From Ancylostoma caninum (Eukaryota > Nematoda > Chromadorea > Rhabditida > Ancylostomatidae): 64,000 nucleotides of DNA. This document shows positions 1 to 13,100 of this stretch, one piece after another (the first letter of the stretch is position 1; each line of letters begins with the position of its first letter). A program made the translations under genes and the position numbers. The notes under the pieces are model-generated. The model had not been told where the DNA came from and made no database searches. It was given only the letters and a program-made list of their open reading frames with translations. The stretch is from positions 1,178,001 to 1,242,000 of the forward strand of contig JBAJFG010000004.1 of assembly GCA_037903475.1 (NCBI GenBank). Reading direction: 5' to 3'.

Positions 1-193
1 AAGTGGGTCCGAACTATTGAAATCTTCTATAGGCACCATTTTTACAACAAAAAGTGAAGAAAACTAGGCCTTATCTGTATCCAACTTTCGTAAACACCCA
101 TTCATGAAATTTTCACTGTCACAGAGAAAATTGTGGATATTACTAGTATACAGGTGTGCAAACACGTTGTGGAGATGCATTTCACCATTTCAG

Positions 194-3100
194 AACTTTC
201 TGTGCTTCGTGTAGACCAAAAGACGGGCCACATAACTCCATCCGATGTGGCTGAACTGGTAACTCCGTCGACATGCCTTGTAACGGTGATGTTAGCCAAC
301 AACGAGACAGGAGTCCTCCAGCCGATTGCCGATCTCTGCGATGCTGTACGGCGGGCAGCAAGCAAGCATGGTACGTTTGAGCAATCTCATCACATCTGTA
401 CCACATCTATGGGGGATGTTTGCTGGTAACCTAAGAGGAGGCAGAGTAAGAGCAACTTATACGAGGTGTTTACATCAGTTGCGTGTGCGTGTCAGACGGA
501 CACATTCATTTGTGAAAGATTTTCTATAAAGATCCGCCAACGCGACATGTACAGTACTGCTCACGGGATCGCGAATACCGACAGTCACTCTGTGGAGTCA
601 CCGTCGCCCATCGTCGCTTTGCCATTCAGCAGCTAACAGTGGCGAAAAGTTTTATCGTATGTATTAGAGACGGTTATAAGATTGCGCCCAAATTTTCAGC
701 AAAATTAGCGCAGTCCTAGTTGACAAATGATGACAGCTAGAAGTGCTTCAACTGGCACTTTCTGGAAGTGCACTTAGTGTTCTCTATAATATTTTGTCGG
801 GAGATCCGTAGCTAATCTCACTAGCGAATAGTAGCTCCTCAACATCAAGGTTTTCCACGAGGCCCAACGAAAGTTTGTATTTTGGGCAAGGGTAACATCG
901 AGAGTAGTAGGTCTGCAGCAATAGCACTTGCAGAACATGAAGCTCACAAAGATTTGTCCTGAACCTGCTATTCTTCCTTGCTCAAATTTGCTCGGTCTGC
1001 TGCGATGGTGTGCGCTATGAGAAACTTCGTCAAAAATTGAATGTCTTCAAAATAGTGTGAACTTTGCCCAGATCAGTTCCCAGATGCTTGATTTTGGGAA
1101 TTTTTTCTTGATTCGGCAGAAATAGTCGAATTTGTGCTTGAGATCCAGTTTATCGTACGTGCTTGCACTGCTACTAATCCAATTACACGACACTCAGTCG
1201 ATATATCGATTGCTTGGAGAAAACCAGTAAATCAAAAGTTCACCACATCATGAAGTAAGTTACCTGAAAGAAGCCGTCGAGACAAATCGAATGGTTACCG
1301 AACCTTTTTGATTGGGGCAGTTCTAAGAAAGTTATGACAAAGCGACGATGAGCGGTGGTGACTCCGCGGAGCGGCCGTCGGTTTTCGCGATATCATGAGC
1401 AGTATTGTACATCAGGGATGAGCGGATACGAGATTTTCCACGACCCGGATAAAGCTGCGGATAACGGATCGGTCAAAAGTGGCCGGATAACGGATAACGA
1501 ACAAGTATCCCAGACGGTAAAAGACATCACATTCTATTATATCAAATGTGATAAAACAGAAATACGAATACTGTGTTTAAGAATCAGCACAAATTCTTCG
1601 TCTCTTAATCGTCAAAATTTTCCTTTTGAGAACGATGCTGAAAATGGCGTCGTTATAAAGGGGGGAGGGCGGTCGTATGGCGCGATTCTTCGGGTGGCAC
1701 TGGGCAGACGTCCATGGCAACTTTTCCTTAAGTGAACAGTATCGACGCACTTGGATTTCTGGAATCATTACGCTTTCAGAACCTCAAAAGCTTCTACACA
1801 CAAAATCAGTTAACTATCATGACCACCATGTAAAACCCATAACTCAAGTAAAAGCCGATTTCTTCTACGGCACTTCATCAGAATTACTTTCCGATATCCT
1901 CTTTAAATCATTTCACCTACTTTGCGGGCCCTTTCCATGTTTGCGTACGCGCGCGGCGGAATGGGCGGGGTCGCGACGATTTGGGCGGTGCTAGTGCTAT
2001 GCGCAGCACAAGTCAGCCGCGGCGCTGGCAATTGCCTTGGAGCGCGCGAGCAGGCAATAAAGTACCAGCCGCCTCCGGCTGCGGGTACCCAGGTTCACTC
2101 ACCCGGTCTGAGCGCCATCCCACCAGCCGGCATCCTGTCCCGTGTCGCGGTTGCCTGGATCTGCCTGACAGAGCAACTCGTCCATTCAGCCATCATCCGA
2201 CCATGGAGAAGAACGTTGAACTAGCGGTACTACCGGTTTCTAGGGTATACGGATGAACGAAAGTTTCGAACATAAAGCTCATCTGAATTCCCTAGTTAAT
2301 GTACTGTCAAAACAAGGAAATTTATACGGAAGCCCAATGAATACTCTGTTAGAATAAGAAGCTCTCTGGGACATCCGAACAACTACTTCCAATATGTATA
2401 GATTTTTCAAACTGCTGAATGAGTGAATTACCCGAACTTCCGGCTTTCCAAAGTTCTTCAACATTTTGGGGTGCTAGGAGTGACTCCTATCGAAGTTAAA
2501 TACCTGACGTGAAGTTGACGTATGTAAAGGTTAGTTTCTTCAAAACCCTACCAATTCCATATAAAAGTCCATATAATTCCATACCAATTCCATATAAAAG
2601 CACAGCGCATTAGAAGTGAAACTTAATTTCAAGGATTTGTTACGTAGAGGTATCTGTAACTCTCTACGATCCCTTCCACCTGGGGTATGCCGGTGGACGA
2701 GTTGCTCCGTCTGGCAGATCCAGGCAAACCGCGACGCATGACCGTAATCGGTTGCTAGTAGTGCGCCCCAGACTCAGCCTGTCTATTGTACTACCCGAAG
2801 AATCGCGCCATACGACCTACACCCGTTATAAAATGGTTCAATTATACTGCTTAGACCTTACCGTGGAAACAGTAGTTCTCAGTGATATTTGGATACTCAG
2901 TGGTTTGATTGGAACATTAGGTGCTTAGGATCGTAAGTGTTCTGGACGTTTTCAGTATTTCAGTACAAAAGTCCCCATAGCGAATGCTGGCGAGGAAGAA
3001 ATAGCGCTCATCAGTAAGCTGCGAGATCATCAATTTCAACGTTTTTGATGGTCACAGCATTAGTCAACATTGCTGATAATGTTATGTTAGTAATGGTTCC

Positions 3101-6100
3101 AATTCACATTGTCGGACAACCCAGAAAACCTAAGCAAGAGCATTTCTTCTCCGGCAAGTACAGATCTGTACCTGAAAAGAAGGATTATAGCATAATGAAA
3201 TTAAAGGATCACATCATTCTTCTTCCTACATTGCTTCAGGATTCCTAACTACTTATGAGGGAAAATGCGCTATGACATGCTATGACTTTTCTTGAAATGG
3301 AAGCTTTCCTCTGTTGAAAATGTGCGGAATTGATGCACTAGTTTCAGCCTTATCCGCACTGTTATCCGACGCCAAAAGTACAGATAACGGATGCGGATAA
3401 CGGATAGGCTAAAACGTACGGACGACGGCAAAACGGATAACGGGATGCGGGTAATTCGCTCATCCTTGATATACATCCTTAGTGAAAAGAACGCGTACGT
3501 TTGTGCTGCGTCAGGGCTGCGACTGAGCCTATTCTCCATCATAGAGACGCACGCGCGTCAAAAGCACGCATTTAACATAAATTGCACTATAGTAAATAGA
3601 TCAGGAGTATGAAGAGAAAGCCAGTTGGCTTTAAGCGGATTACATCTTCCATCTTCAGGCACCTCTGTCTTCCTCCACTCTGACGCCTCACAAGCTGTCG
3701 GCAAGTTGGATGTGAATATTGCGCAACTCAAGGTGGATGCGATCACTGTGGCCGGACACAAGGTTCTTTTTGAGCTTATTACTCCACGACATCTGGCGAG
3801 CAAGTACTTTGAGGAATCATACTAATATAGAAGCAGTCATTATCTTCATTCTGTTATTGCTATAGTTCTACGGTCCTCGAAATGGCGCCTTGGTTTTGCG
3901 GTCAAAATACACCACCGAAATACTTCCCTGGATGCATGGAGGAGGACAGGAAAAGAACCTCAGATCTGGGTAAGCTGATGGAAACATATTTACTAGCTCT
4001 GAGGTGAGAAAATATCAAAGGTTAATTGTCCAGCACTGAAAACACTCCGATGATCATGGGTCTTGGAGCAGCTGCAGCGGCGTGCAACATCCCGCAGACA
4101 GAGGCGCATCTCCGCTCAGTCCGAGACTACTTCGAACAGCAGCTGAAGGTATGAGAAGCGCAATTAACAATTTAGACGGGTTTCATAACTCGGGAAGAAT
4201 AATGCATCGCTAGGAGTCCATCCCGGAGGAGCACGTGGTTCATTTCGCTTCTTCGCCGCGGTTGCCGAATACTAGCTCCGTGGCTTTCCCGAAATATCCC
4301 AAATGTTCCAGAGATCTCATTGCCAAGTAAGTTTGCAAATATAACTAACATAGCATAATTTACGAAGAAGCTCGTGAGATTGCCTCTTAGGACTCTCACA
4401 TAAAACAAAAAGCCAGTTTTACCGGTGGGAATCGCGCAATGGCGTCATCCAATCTCCCTGCGCTTTTTTTCCCTCCAACGGACCATAATTTATATTATAG
4501 ATTGTTTATTAATTAGTTTGATGCAAAATCTCTCGTTTTTTGTCGATTTTATTTTTTTTTCTACAACTTGACCGAGCATTAACTTTAAAAGCGGTATAAT
4601 TTCTCTGAATAGTAGAGATCACTATTTACTTTATGAACACGTCCATGGCTCCTTCTATTTAGAACTCAAGGTATCAAGGTATACGGAGCGGAAAAATCGG
4701 AGACTGCCATCGTGGAGTCGACATATTCGACGATTTTTCACATAGCAAGAGATACTGAAGCAGGGGAAGGTGGCACCCATACCGCAAAATTCTTGATGAA
4801 TGTATGTGGTGTACCGGTTGCCAGCAAAGTTATTGAAATTCAGGACAGGTCCTGGAAGAAAATTTTGGCCAGTTTTGGTAGCGCAAGAATGGGCCTTTAT
4901 GCATTTCGAGAGTTTTTCTATTGGAGCGTTTTCGACACTCGACCAAATAGCAGCTATGGGTTACGCTTATTGTACTGCGAATTATCACATGGATTGGATC
5001 GTCCAGCAAGAATTCCAGAGAAAGCAAAGAAAATCCTGAGTGCTTGTCTGCATTTCACTAAAATGGAAACCGTCAAACCAGCGCTCGACTGTGGAATCGA
5101 AGTGACATCCAGCTTAATTGCAAAAAAGGTGTTTCGAACCAACTTGGTTGTGGTCTTATTGGAAAATTACGCAAAAAGCAGAAAACAAAAAATGAGTGTC
5201 CGCGAATTTTCGAATATCTCCTGTTTTCTAACTGCAATGGACACACACTAAATCTTCAGCAAAGAAGAGTATTTGCTTTACCAGTTCACTACCATATCTG
5301 GTTGTTATACAACATCTAGGGAGAATTATGGAGTTTTGGAGTAAAAACGACAATACTTTTGCACCAACCTAATATTTTAGTACAACGAACGACAAGCTGT
5401 GACTGACAGCAAAGATGGGACTCATCAAAAGTTATTCAAAAAATCCACCATGGTTAGCGTGATTGGTTATCCTGTATACTACGCAATGATGAGAGGCGCG
5501 AGAGTGAACGTCCTGGCTTCTCTCGGTTCCAAGTTCATGAATCCTAGCTCAGGACTCACCGTAACTCGTTGTTTAGTATCAGCACCAATGTGTCGTTTAC
5601 GGACATCTAATACTCAGCCTTATGCCTGGCCAATCGCGGCGGGCACGTGGAGCGGTCATTCTTAGCACTCCCTGTGTGTAGTAGCTTTGAAAATCAATCC
5701 AAATGTTCGGTCGAGGAGTTTTGAGTCTTGAAGGAGTCCCAGACAGGTTCTATGAATATCATAGAACTCTAAAAGACCTATTAGAGGGCCTAGTCAGACA
5801 AATTTGCTCAAGGACCGCTAGGCGTAATCGATGCTGATCGATTGCAGGAAAGTGGACAGATGACCTCAACCAGAATTCCTTCTGCTGCTGGTCTTCTGAT
5901 TTGACCATGGCAGTTTTTTTTTGAAGGTTGATTGGATAAAAGAACTCCATGATCAAGTGTTTTATAGTCGTCGCCTAGTCATATTGCTTGCTGCTTGCAT
6001 CTAACCAGTCCCGCCCCGTGGCATGTTGGGTATTAGATGTCCCGCAACCCTAATATGTTGCACACGTTCAATTTTTATCCCATCTGGGCTGGGATTCATG

Positions 6101-6905
6101 AAACTATAAGCTGGCGAAACGACGACGGTTGGCGTGATTATTGTTTGGACTATGTATGTGGTGCTAGGAGACGAAGGATGCGGAAGTTGGTCTAGCCTTG
6201 GTTGGATTCCTCATTGGAAGGATGTGTAATCCCATACCCATGAGTAATGATTGGATATAGAAGTCATGTATGGGCAAACGTATGCTTGCCAAATCCTGCA
6301 GCAGTACTAGTTATGAAACGAAATGAGCCCATTTTTTAGAAAAATTCCTGTGAATTCGTTGTGATTAGACCATTTCTTTATATATGTATCATGTTTCTAA
6401 CAAACGTTATAATAGGTGCAAGACATTCTACGCAAGCACGGGATCCGCCTGCCACTCTGGAGCGGTCAGGTACATCTTGCTTCTTTTACACGTAACATCA
6501 ACAAAGTTTCTGAAACATTCCCGTTCTCCAAATAGATATGGTAATTTCATAGTTACAGCTATTGAGCGGTAACTATGAAATTACCATATCTATTTTAGCT
6601 ATTTTTTTATATGAAAGAAAGAAAAGTTTCAAGAGATCTGTTCATAGCTATCAGCCTCTTTTTTAGTCCTGTCCTTCTTGAATGCGGAATTACAAAGGAA
6701 GTAGCAGAAAGAACTATACGATTCAGTTTTGGCAGAGGAACGACGAAAGAAGATGTGAGTGCTGTTTGCCTCATTCAGTTCTGTTGTAAATCACATTTTC
6801 TAGGTGGATCGGGTCGTGAAAGAGCTAAAGGCAATGATGTTTCTGGCAAAACACGGCAGCTCTCTAATGAACGCGATCAACGCCGGTCCAGTTGCTGGAT
6901 TCTAG
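194..6905 (+). CDS. SCLY: Selenocysteine lyase, 3' two thirds (9 exons; 5' end outside window)
   Basis: PLP enzyme that splits L-selenocysteine into alanine and selenide, returning selenium for reuse; class V aminotransferase fold. Exons: 194-370, 3659-3762, 3866-3969, 4034-4148, 4214-4326, 4663-4678, 6423-6469, 6667-6754, 6804-6905. All phases fit and give 288 codons including the TAG stop. Seen in order: MLANNETG, HSDASQAVGK, then VAGHKFYGPRNGAL with the Schiff-base lysine, GGGQEKN, TENTPMI, the active-site loop STGSACHSG with the catalytic Cys, and SPVLLECG..FGRGTTKED. These match mammalian selenocysteine lyase (SPVLL, HKFYGP) better than mitochondrial NFS1. The first exon may instead run on from about 133, with a tiny intron at 151-193. 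Intron 1 (3.3 kb) holds repeats. The acceptor of exon 7 could also be at 6415, but only 6422 keeps the frame. Confidence 0.9.
1414..3467. repeat. TIR element with GGATAACGGAT motifs, in SCLY intron 1
   Basis: The left end reads CAGGGATGAGCGGATACGAG and the right end is its imperfect reverse complement (TCGCTCATCCTTG). Near both ends the motif GGATAACGGAT recurs (1450-1500; 3360-3450). The same ends bound a 433-bp copy at 20681-21113, so this is a dispersed family. The 2-kb body has no transposase and holds other repeats, so it is probably a non-autonomous copy enlarged by nested insertions. Confidence 0.55.
2130..2752. repeat. Inverted repeat nested in the 1.4-3.5 kb element
   Basis: Bases 2135-2187 (around GCGGTTGCCTGGATCTGCC) recur in reverse complement at 2692-2745 with a few mismatches. 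The arms are GC-rich compared with their surroundings. Between them, near 2548-2603, a 17-bp unit CCAATTCCATATAAAAG occurs twice. No ORF of note. Confidence 0.5.
4679..5251 (+). other. In-frame read-through ORF after SCLY microexon
   Basis: If the donor at 4679 is not used, the SCLY frame stays open for 190 codons after the 16-nt exon and ends at TAA 5249-5251. No known domain is visible; the product would be basic and mixed, without a signal peptide. It would lack the catalytic Cys loop, which lies downstream at 6.4 kb. It could be chance, an old exon, a retained intron giving a truncated isoform, or part of an inserted element. Confidence 0.3.
6530..6595. repeat. Perfect 27-bp hairpin in SCLY intron
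   Basis: Arms 6530-6556 and 6569-6595 are exact reverse complements around a 12-base loop. AT-rich, directly downstream of the exon carrying the catalytic Cys. Probably the footprint of a small foldback element; an RNA hairpin affecting splicing is possible but unproven. Confidence 0.6.
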
Positions 6906-7119
6906 TCGACATAATATTTATTGTTCAATGATAAAAATCTGGAACATTCACTGGTGTACAATATTATGACTACATCACTAGGCTTAATAGCGACCAGTAA
7001 ATAACATCACATGCAAGAGAAATCAACACCGAATACCTGAGATGCAAGCGAATGAGCTAAGACAGAAACCATGCACGGCGAACGGAATCATAACTGTGTT
7101 TAGGGGGCAGGGTTAGCGG

Positions 7120-10100
7120 TTAGCGAACCTTATGTCGAATCAGACCTTTCATCATGTCGAATGTGTTCCCGTTGTCGCCAACGGAGAATATCTGGAAATG
7201 CCGCGGGAAGAAATGAAAAAAAAGCGTGTTCATGTGTTTATAAAGAAGAAAATGAACAGAAGAACAGAAAGGACGAGATCAGGTCAGAGCACGAAACAAG
7301 CTCACCTTGCTGGGATTGCTTTTGCTTCGCACTTGGAGGTATCCATTTTTGTCCAGACCTCGAATCACTACCTTCTCTCCCAACTCTTCAAGCAGCACTT
7401 CTTCTCTACTTAAAAAAATAACTGTTTTTAAATTTGGAGGACGTTCAAATATCAAGTTAGAGTACAGTTGCCCTACAGAGCACGTCATCCAATCTCACTC
7501 GATGCATCATTTTTATTTCTGCATACGTGGTCTCCCCATGTAATAATAAAGTGAATAAATAAAATAAATACATTAATTATTGAATATTATTTCCACTGAG
7601 ATTGTGGATGCGCTTTGCTTCTTACGTAAAACTAATCCGGGACCGAAGAAAAATTCTAAGAAGATAGCTGTTCAGAACGCGTACAACGGTCTTCCTACGA
7701 TCACTGTCCATTTACTAGGTAAGCTTTAGAGGTGTAGTCATTTTCACGAAGAAACTTGCGCATAACTTTTAAATCTCGCCGTTTCTTCACCTTAAACACA
7801 ATAAGAGGAAAGGAAATCAGGCTTGAAAGAATGCACTTCTCCAACCAACAATACATTTCCTCACCTGTGTAGCCAAAACTCGTAGTATGCCTTGAGTACT
7901 TCGCCCGGACCTTTTATCTCATACATATTCATCCAATCTGTAAGGAATACTGTCGAGATCTTGAACACGTGAACTTCCACTGCATCTAACTTACATTCGA
8001 ATCTATTTAACGTTTCTGCGATCACCTCTTCAACGTTGAATTTCACGTCGCTGCCATCAGGAACCATGTCGTTAAGGCAAACGGTTGGTTGTGGGTTTGA
8101 CACATTGATTCCGGCGCCTGATGGTATTTGAAGATGAAATAATGACCTGGTGAAGATTTGACTACGAACGGCTAGCCGACACAAACCAATAGATATCAGA
8201 AGACCGTCATCACGGCATTTCGCAGTGGCTAGAAGGCCGCCAACTTTATGCGAGCGGTTGAAGTAGAAGTCGTTTGGCCATTTTATCCGAAGCGGGAAGT
8301 CCTGGAAAATACTCTCCACTGCAAAAACCAAGATACGCCTTACCAAGAAGAATCGAGAAGTATTTCAGAAACTACTAAATGTCAAGAACGAACTTCCAAG
8401 CCACTCAAACGTCGAACGCCGTCAACAACAGCAACAGCAAAGACGTGCTGGAGAAATGAGGGAGTTTTAGCGAGCGAGCAGGACTGCGGAAGAGCTGTAG
8501 ACACGGTGAACATTGCGGCCCCGATAGGAGATACGAATTCATTTCCACCGCGACCTGAATTTCAGCACTATGTTCGTTCTATGTCTCCCAACACACGGAA
8601 AAACAAAGAAGATAACACCGAAATTACTATCCTTACATATAAAGAATCACCCGATCAGAGCATATCAATTTTCCAAGACAGCACCTTTCTCAGCTATAGC
8701 TCACATTTTCCCGGAAAAGTCAAACGAGCAGTAAAATACCTTGACCATGAGTTTGTTGACGAGCAACCACAACAGCTCCGTCACACGTCGGTATTGCGTC
8801 ACAGAGGCTTAAAAGTGAAACGCTATTTCGTGTGATAGAAGTTTCTCGTAGTTGACACGTACCTGGCACAAACATTCATTGTGGTAGTTGCGACCGGAAT
8901 ATGCAGAATTACCCGTCCAAGATGTCTTGTCCGAAGACGGGAAAAATACAAGGGCAAATTGAAATAGGTGAATTCAGTGCCAGACGTTCTGAAAATAAGA
9001 AAAAAATCAAGAAATGAGCAAAATGAAAGCTTTCTTGCTATCTTTACTGAGCTGAATGAGTGTCAAGCTTGGAACCTCCCTAGGAACATTCATGAATACG
9101 GGTACAGAAGTACCGAATCTTTGCCAGAAATATTTCATCGAGTTGCTGCCTTTTGTGTTTAGTGCGTCTATAAAATGGTGAGAACGATTCATCAAAAAAA
9201 AAGTCTTAGCATAACTTTACTTAAGGATATGCCATGCATCGTGCCTCATTAACTATGAGGTGCGACAAGATCGACGGGGGGAACAAAATTCATGTATAAC
9301 TGTATGATTAAAAAAACGCGTTGATAAAGGCAATTGCAGATGCGTTATTCTCTCCTGTGGACGCTGCTAAGGCTGCACAGAGGTCATGCAGTTGAGCAAC
9401 GAATACATATTTGCACCGATCATCATCACCAAGTGGAAACAAAAAAGTGAACGATTTCATAGTTTAATGAAGATTTTGGTAGATGTAACAGCACAGAGTA
9501 CAAAATCCAGTCGGAGATACAGATGATATCCTATCTCAAGCTTTCGAATATGACCGATCCATGTGTCTTACTAGTTAAGATTAGAAAAGAACCCGATAAT
9601 TTGCAGTGAACGGGGAAAACCAAAACTACTCTAATTTGCCATCACGACTTGATACCAATCTGATATGACTAGCAGCAAGCTTGGTCAGAGGTCATGATTT
9701 CGTGACTATACACAATATATTAGGTATGTGAAAAAGTTTCCGCCTTTTTTAAGCGAAATTGAGTGTTTTTTTTTCAAAATAGAGAAAAAAACAGATAGAT
9801 CAATCAAAGTACTGGCCATCGCTAGCTATAACCTTTGCCCATCTTTCTGGGAGGAGACGGATGCGGCGGCGGTAGAAGGCCTCGTCCTTCGCTCCATTCC
9901 CTCACCCATTTTTCGACGTCTCCGAAAGACTGGATGGATGTGCTGCTCGGAAAGCCCGTGGGCCATCGACCGAAACAAATAGTAGTCTGACGGAGCACAG
10001 TCTGGTGAATAGGCCGCATGTGGTAGCACATCCCAGCGAAGTGCTTCAAGCGTCTCCTTCACTGCTTTTGTAACATGTGGACGAGCATTGTCATGCAGCA

Positions 10101-13100
10101 AAATGACTTTGTGCTGCCATGATAGATGACTCCCTTCTGGTCCCACCAGATACACAGCATTGCCTTCTTCCCGTGGATATTGTGTTTTGGCGTCGATTGT
10201 GATGGTTGGCCACGGTCGCAAATGGCTTTCCGGCGCTTCGGATTATCGAAACAGATCCACTTTTCGTCTCCAGTAACGATACGATGCAGAAATCCCTTCC
10301 TTTTTTGTTTGTCAAGTAACATTCCACAGATGGTTTTTCTTCTTTTCATGTCGCGTTCTGTCAAGTCGTATGGTACCCATCTGCCTTCCTTATAAACCTT
10401 TCCCATGGCTTTGAGACGGTTGGAAATGTTGGATCTATCAACATTTAGAGAGTTGGCAATCTCTTCGTGTGTTTGGCGTGGATCTTCATCAATTAATGAT
10501 TGAAGTTCTTTGTCTTCAAAAACTTTTGGCCTTTCACTGCGTTGCTCTTCTCCAACATCGAAATCACCACTACTAAAGCGTCGGAACCATTCTTTGCATG
10601 TTGTTTCTGATGGAGCACGGTCCCCATAAACTTCCATGAGCATTCGGCAAGATTCGGCAGCAGTTTTCTCCAAATTGAAGCAGAAAAGAAGTGCTTCGCG
10701 AAAATGACGCTTACTTGGCTCAAATATCGGCATGATTATCGCCATAAAACACAATGATGTTGATATAAATCGAAACAGATATGTACTAAATATTATTGAC
10801 AGATGTCAAAGCAACAAAATGAAGTAGGATTTACAGAGTATTTGCAAGGATAACTAACGATATGACCACTCATCGCTAGAGGGCGGAAACTTTTTCACAT
10901 ACCTAGTACATCTTGCATGCGTTAGTCATAGAGCTGTTCAATCTGCTGCTGAGGAAGTAAGTTGAACAAGAGTGAAGAAAGGCTATATCTAGTTTCGAAG
11001 ACATTCATTGCGCATCAGAACGTGGCAGCCTGATTCCAATGAGAACAACAGCAATCGACGACTTTCACTGTTTACAATTTCGTAGTAGGAAATTACAAAA
11101 GAAACAACAGCAAAAAAACTTGGGGAGTTGCACTAACACGCATAATATTGCTTACGACATTCCGGTAGTAATCGGTTTTGAGGGCAAAAAACGAGCACAA
11201 GCATTTGTAGAAACAAAGAAATTCGGCGAAAAATGTGAATGAAACTTGTTCAGATTAAAATAAAACACGAGAGGCTTATGGAGCGTGATGCAAAAATTCT
11301 GCGAAACCCCTTTGGTATTTCTGAGCAATTTTAAAACCAATCTCATGTCAATTAAATGAGAAGCAAAATAGGTGTTTCGAAAAAGAAAACAAGCGAAAAA
11401 ATACTGCAGAACAAAGCAAGAAATGAATCAAGTCTCACTAACCGTGATAGCACCTCCACTGGAAGCAGCTTTTCAGTAGCTTCCGGCATTCCCTGTTCTG
11501 CAATTTTTTCCGTTTTCCGGAGGAAGAGTTTAGGAATTTGTCCAATTTCTTCTCCGTACCGTACGCCCTGAACACTCTCGATTTCGTATCTCAATCCGTA
11601 TCACAACAACAAAATACTCCAAAAAGGAAATAAATTTGAGTCACCATCATGTTTTCGATTATATCATCCTCACTAGCCATCATAACTGCTGGAGTAAGAT
11701 CTGGAGGCTTTGTTTCACATATAGTAACACCGACGCGTGATAGAGAATCTTGGAGTATACGACTGCCTAAAATGTGTACTTAACGAAAGCATACAATAGA
11801 TATGATACAAACCACATCAGAGTTGCCCAAAATCATAATGACAAAGTCGAAAACTAATTTATTCGAAAGTTACTTAACAATTCTAATCACATTTACCAAG
11901 AAATATCTTGCAATCTCCACAGGCAACATAGGCGTGCCCCGCACAAACACAATCTGCTTAAAAGCTTTGCATAACAAGTTGCTACAGCATTTATTTATAT
12001 CATTTTGCCTTCTGGGCCTCAAAACAGGAACGAGAAAAAAGTGTAAAGCAATGAGCATAGGGAAGGAGAATCCGAGCTCTCGAGCCTTTGGTTTGATAGC
12101 CTAATAACTTACTCCTTCGGTCACTCCGTCGCTTGTTATACGACATACAGGAGCCAATGGCGGACAAAGAAAGAGGGCGGCGGGAGGAGGGGGGGGGAGG
12201 CGAGGGGGAAAAGGTTTGTCGCCGTTGGTTTGGAGACCAAGATGGAAAACAGAATTAAAAAATAATAATAATTGAAATTTCCCTATATAATAATAAATAA
12301 TTGATGAACAGTATTTAAAAATGATGATAAAAACAAATAATTAAAAATGAACTGATGCAAGACTTTTGTTTTGTGAAGTGATTCCAAAATTTTGGCGAAG
12401 AAGGCTGGGAAGTCAGCCCCTTGCACTTCCCTTATTGGAATAACGATGAATCTAGAGAAAATGTGAACTCTGATTATTCCATTTTCAACAGAATCACATA
12501 ATTGAAAACCCGATAGTGTAATAAAGTGTTTGCTCATCAGTTTCGGTACAGATAAGAAGACTAACCAGGCGCTAACAATTGTTCCGATGTGGCATCTGAA
12601 AAGATGGCCGATGCCTGGTGAGCACTGTTTTCCATATATAGAAAGAGTGGCAAATCTAAAAACAAAAACATCGAAAATAACAAAACGAGACAATATAATT
12701 ATATTAAAAGGAGTTCACTATGATGAGAAGCAAATGATGTGTGCTGCTAGTAAAAAGAAAAAAAAATACCGTTAACTTTGGAAAGCACGACTGAGTAGCT
12801 CATACCACCAGCAAAGTCCTTGGAATGGAAAGTTGTGTTTATCTGAATTAGCCGTCTCATAAACAGATCGAAGAAGAACAACCCAAGAAAATCCTCTAAT
12901 GGTAGTTGAATCAAGCTTTATTTACGAAAATCATACATGTCCTTGTTTAGAAAGCGTTTTTAACGACTTCTTGAGGAAATGTTCGAAGTCCTTCCCCATT
13001 GATATAGAATCTCGAGATCCAAATGCCATCCTGATCATATCAGCCTGGAATTTCAGTGATTCGAAGCGATGTTTTCAAACGAACTTGTTGCATTTGCAAG

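Noticed and set aside
8248..8835. 195-codon open frame on + strand
   Set aside because: It is the antisense shadow of four biotin ligase exons, whose motifs and phases fit the - strand.
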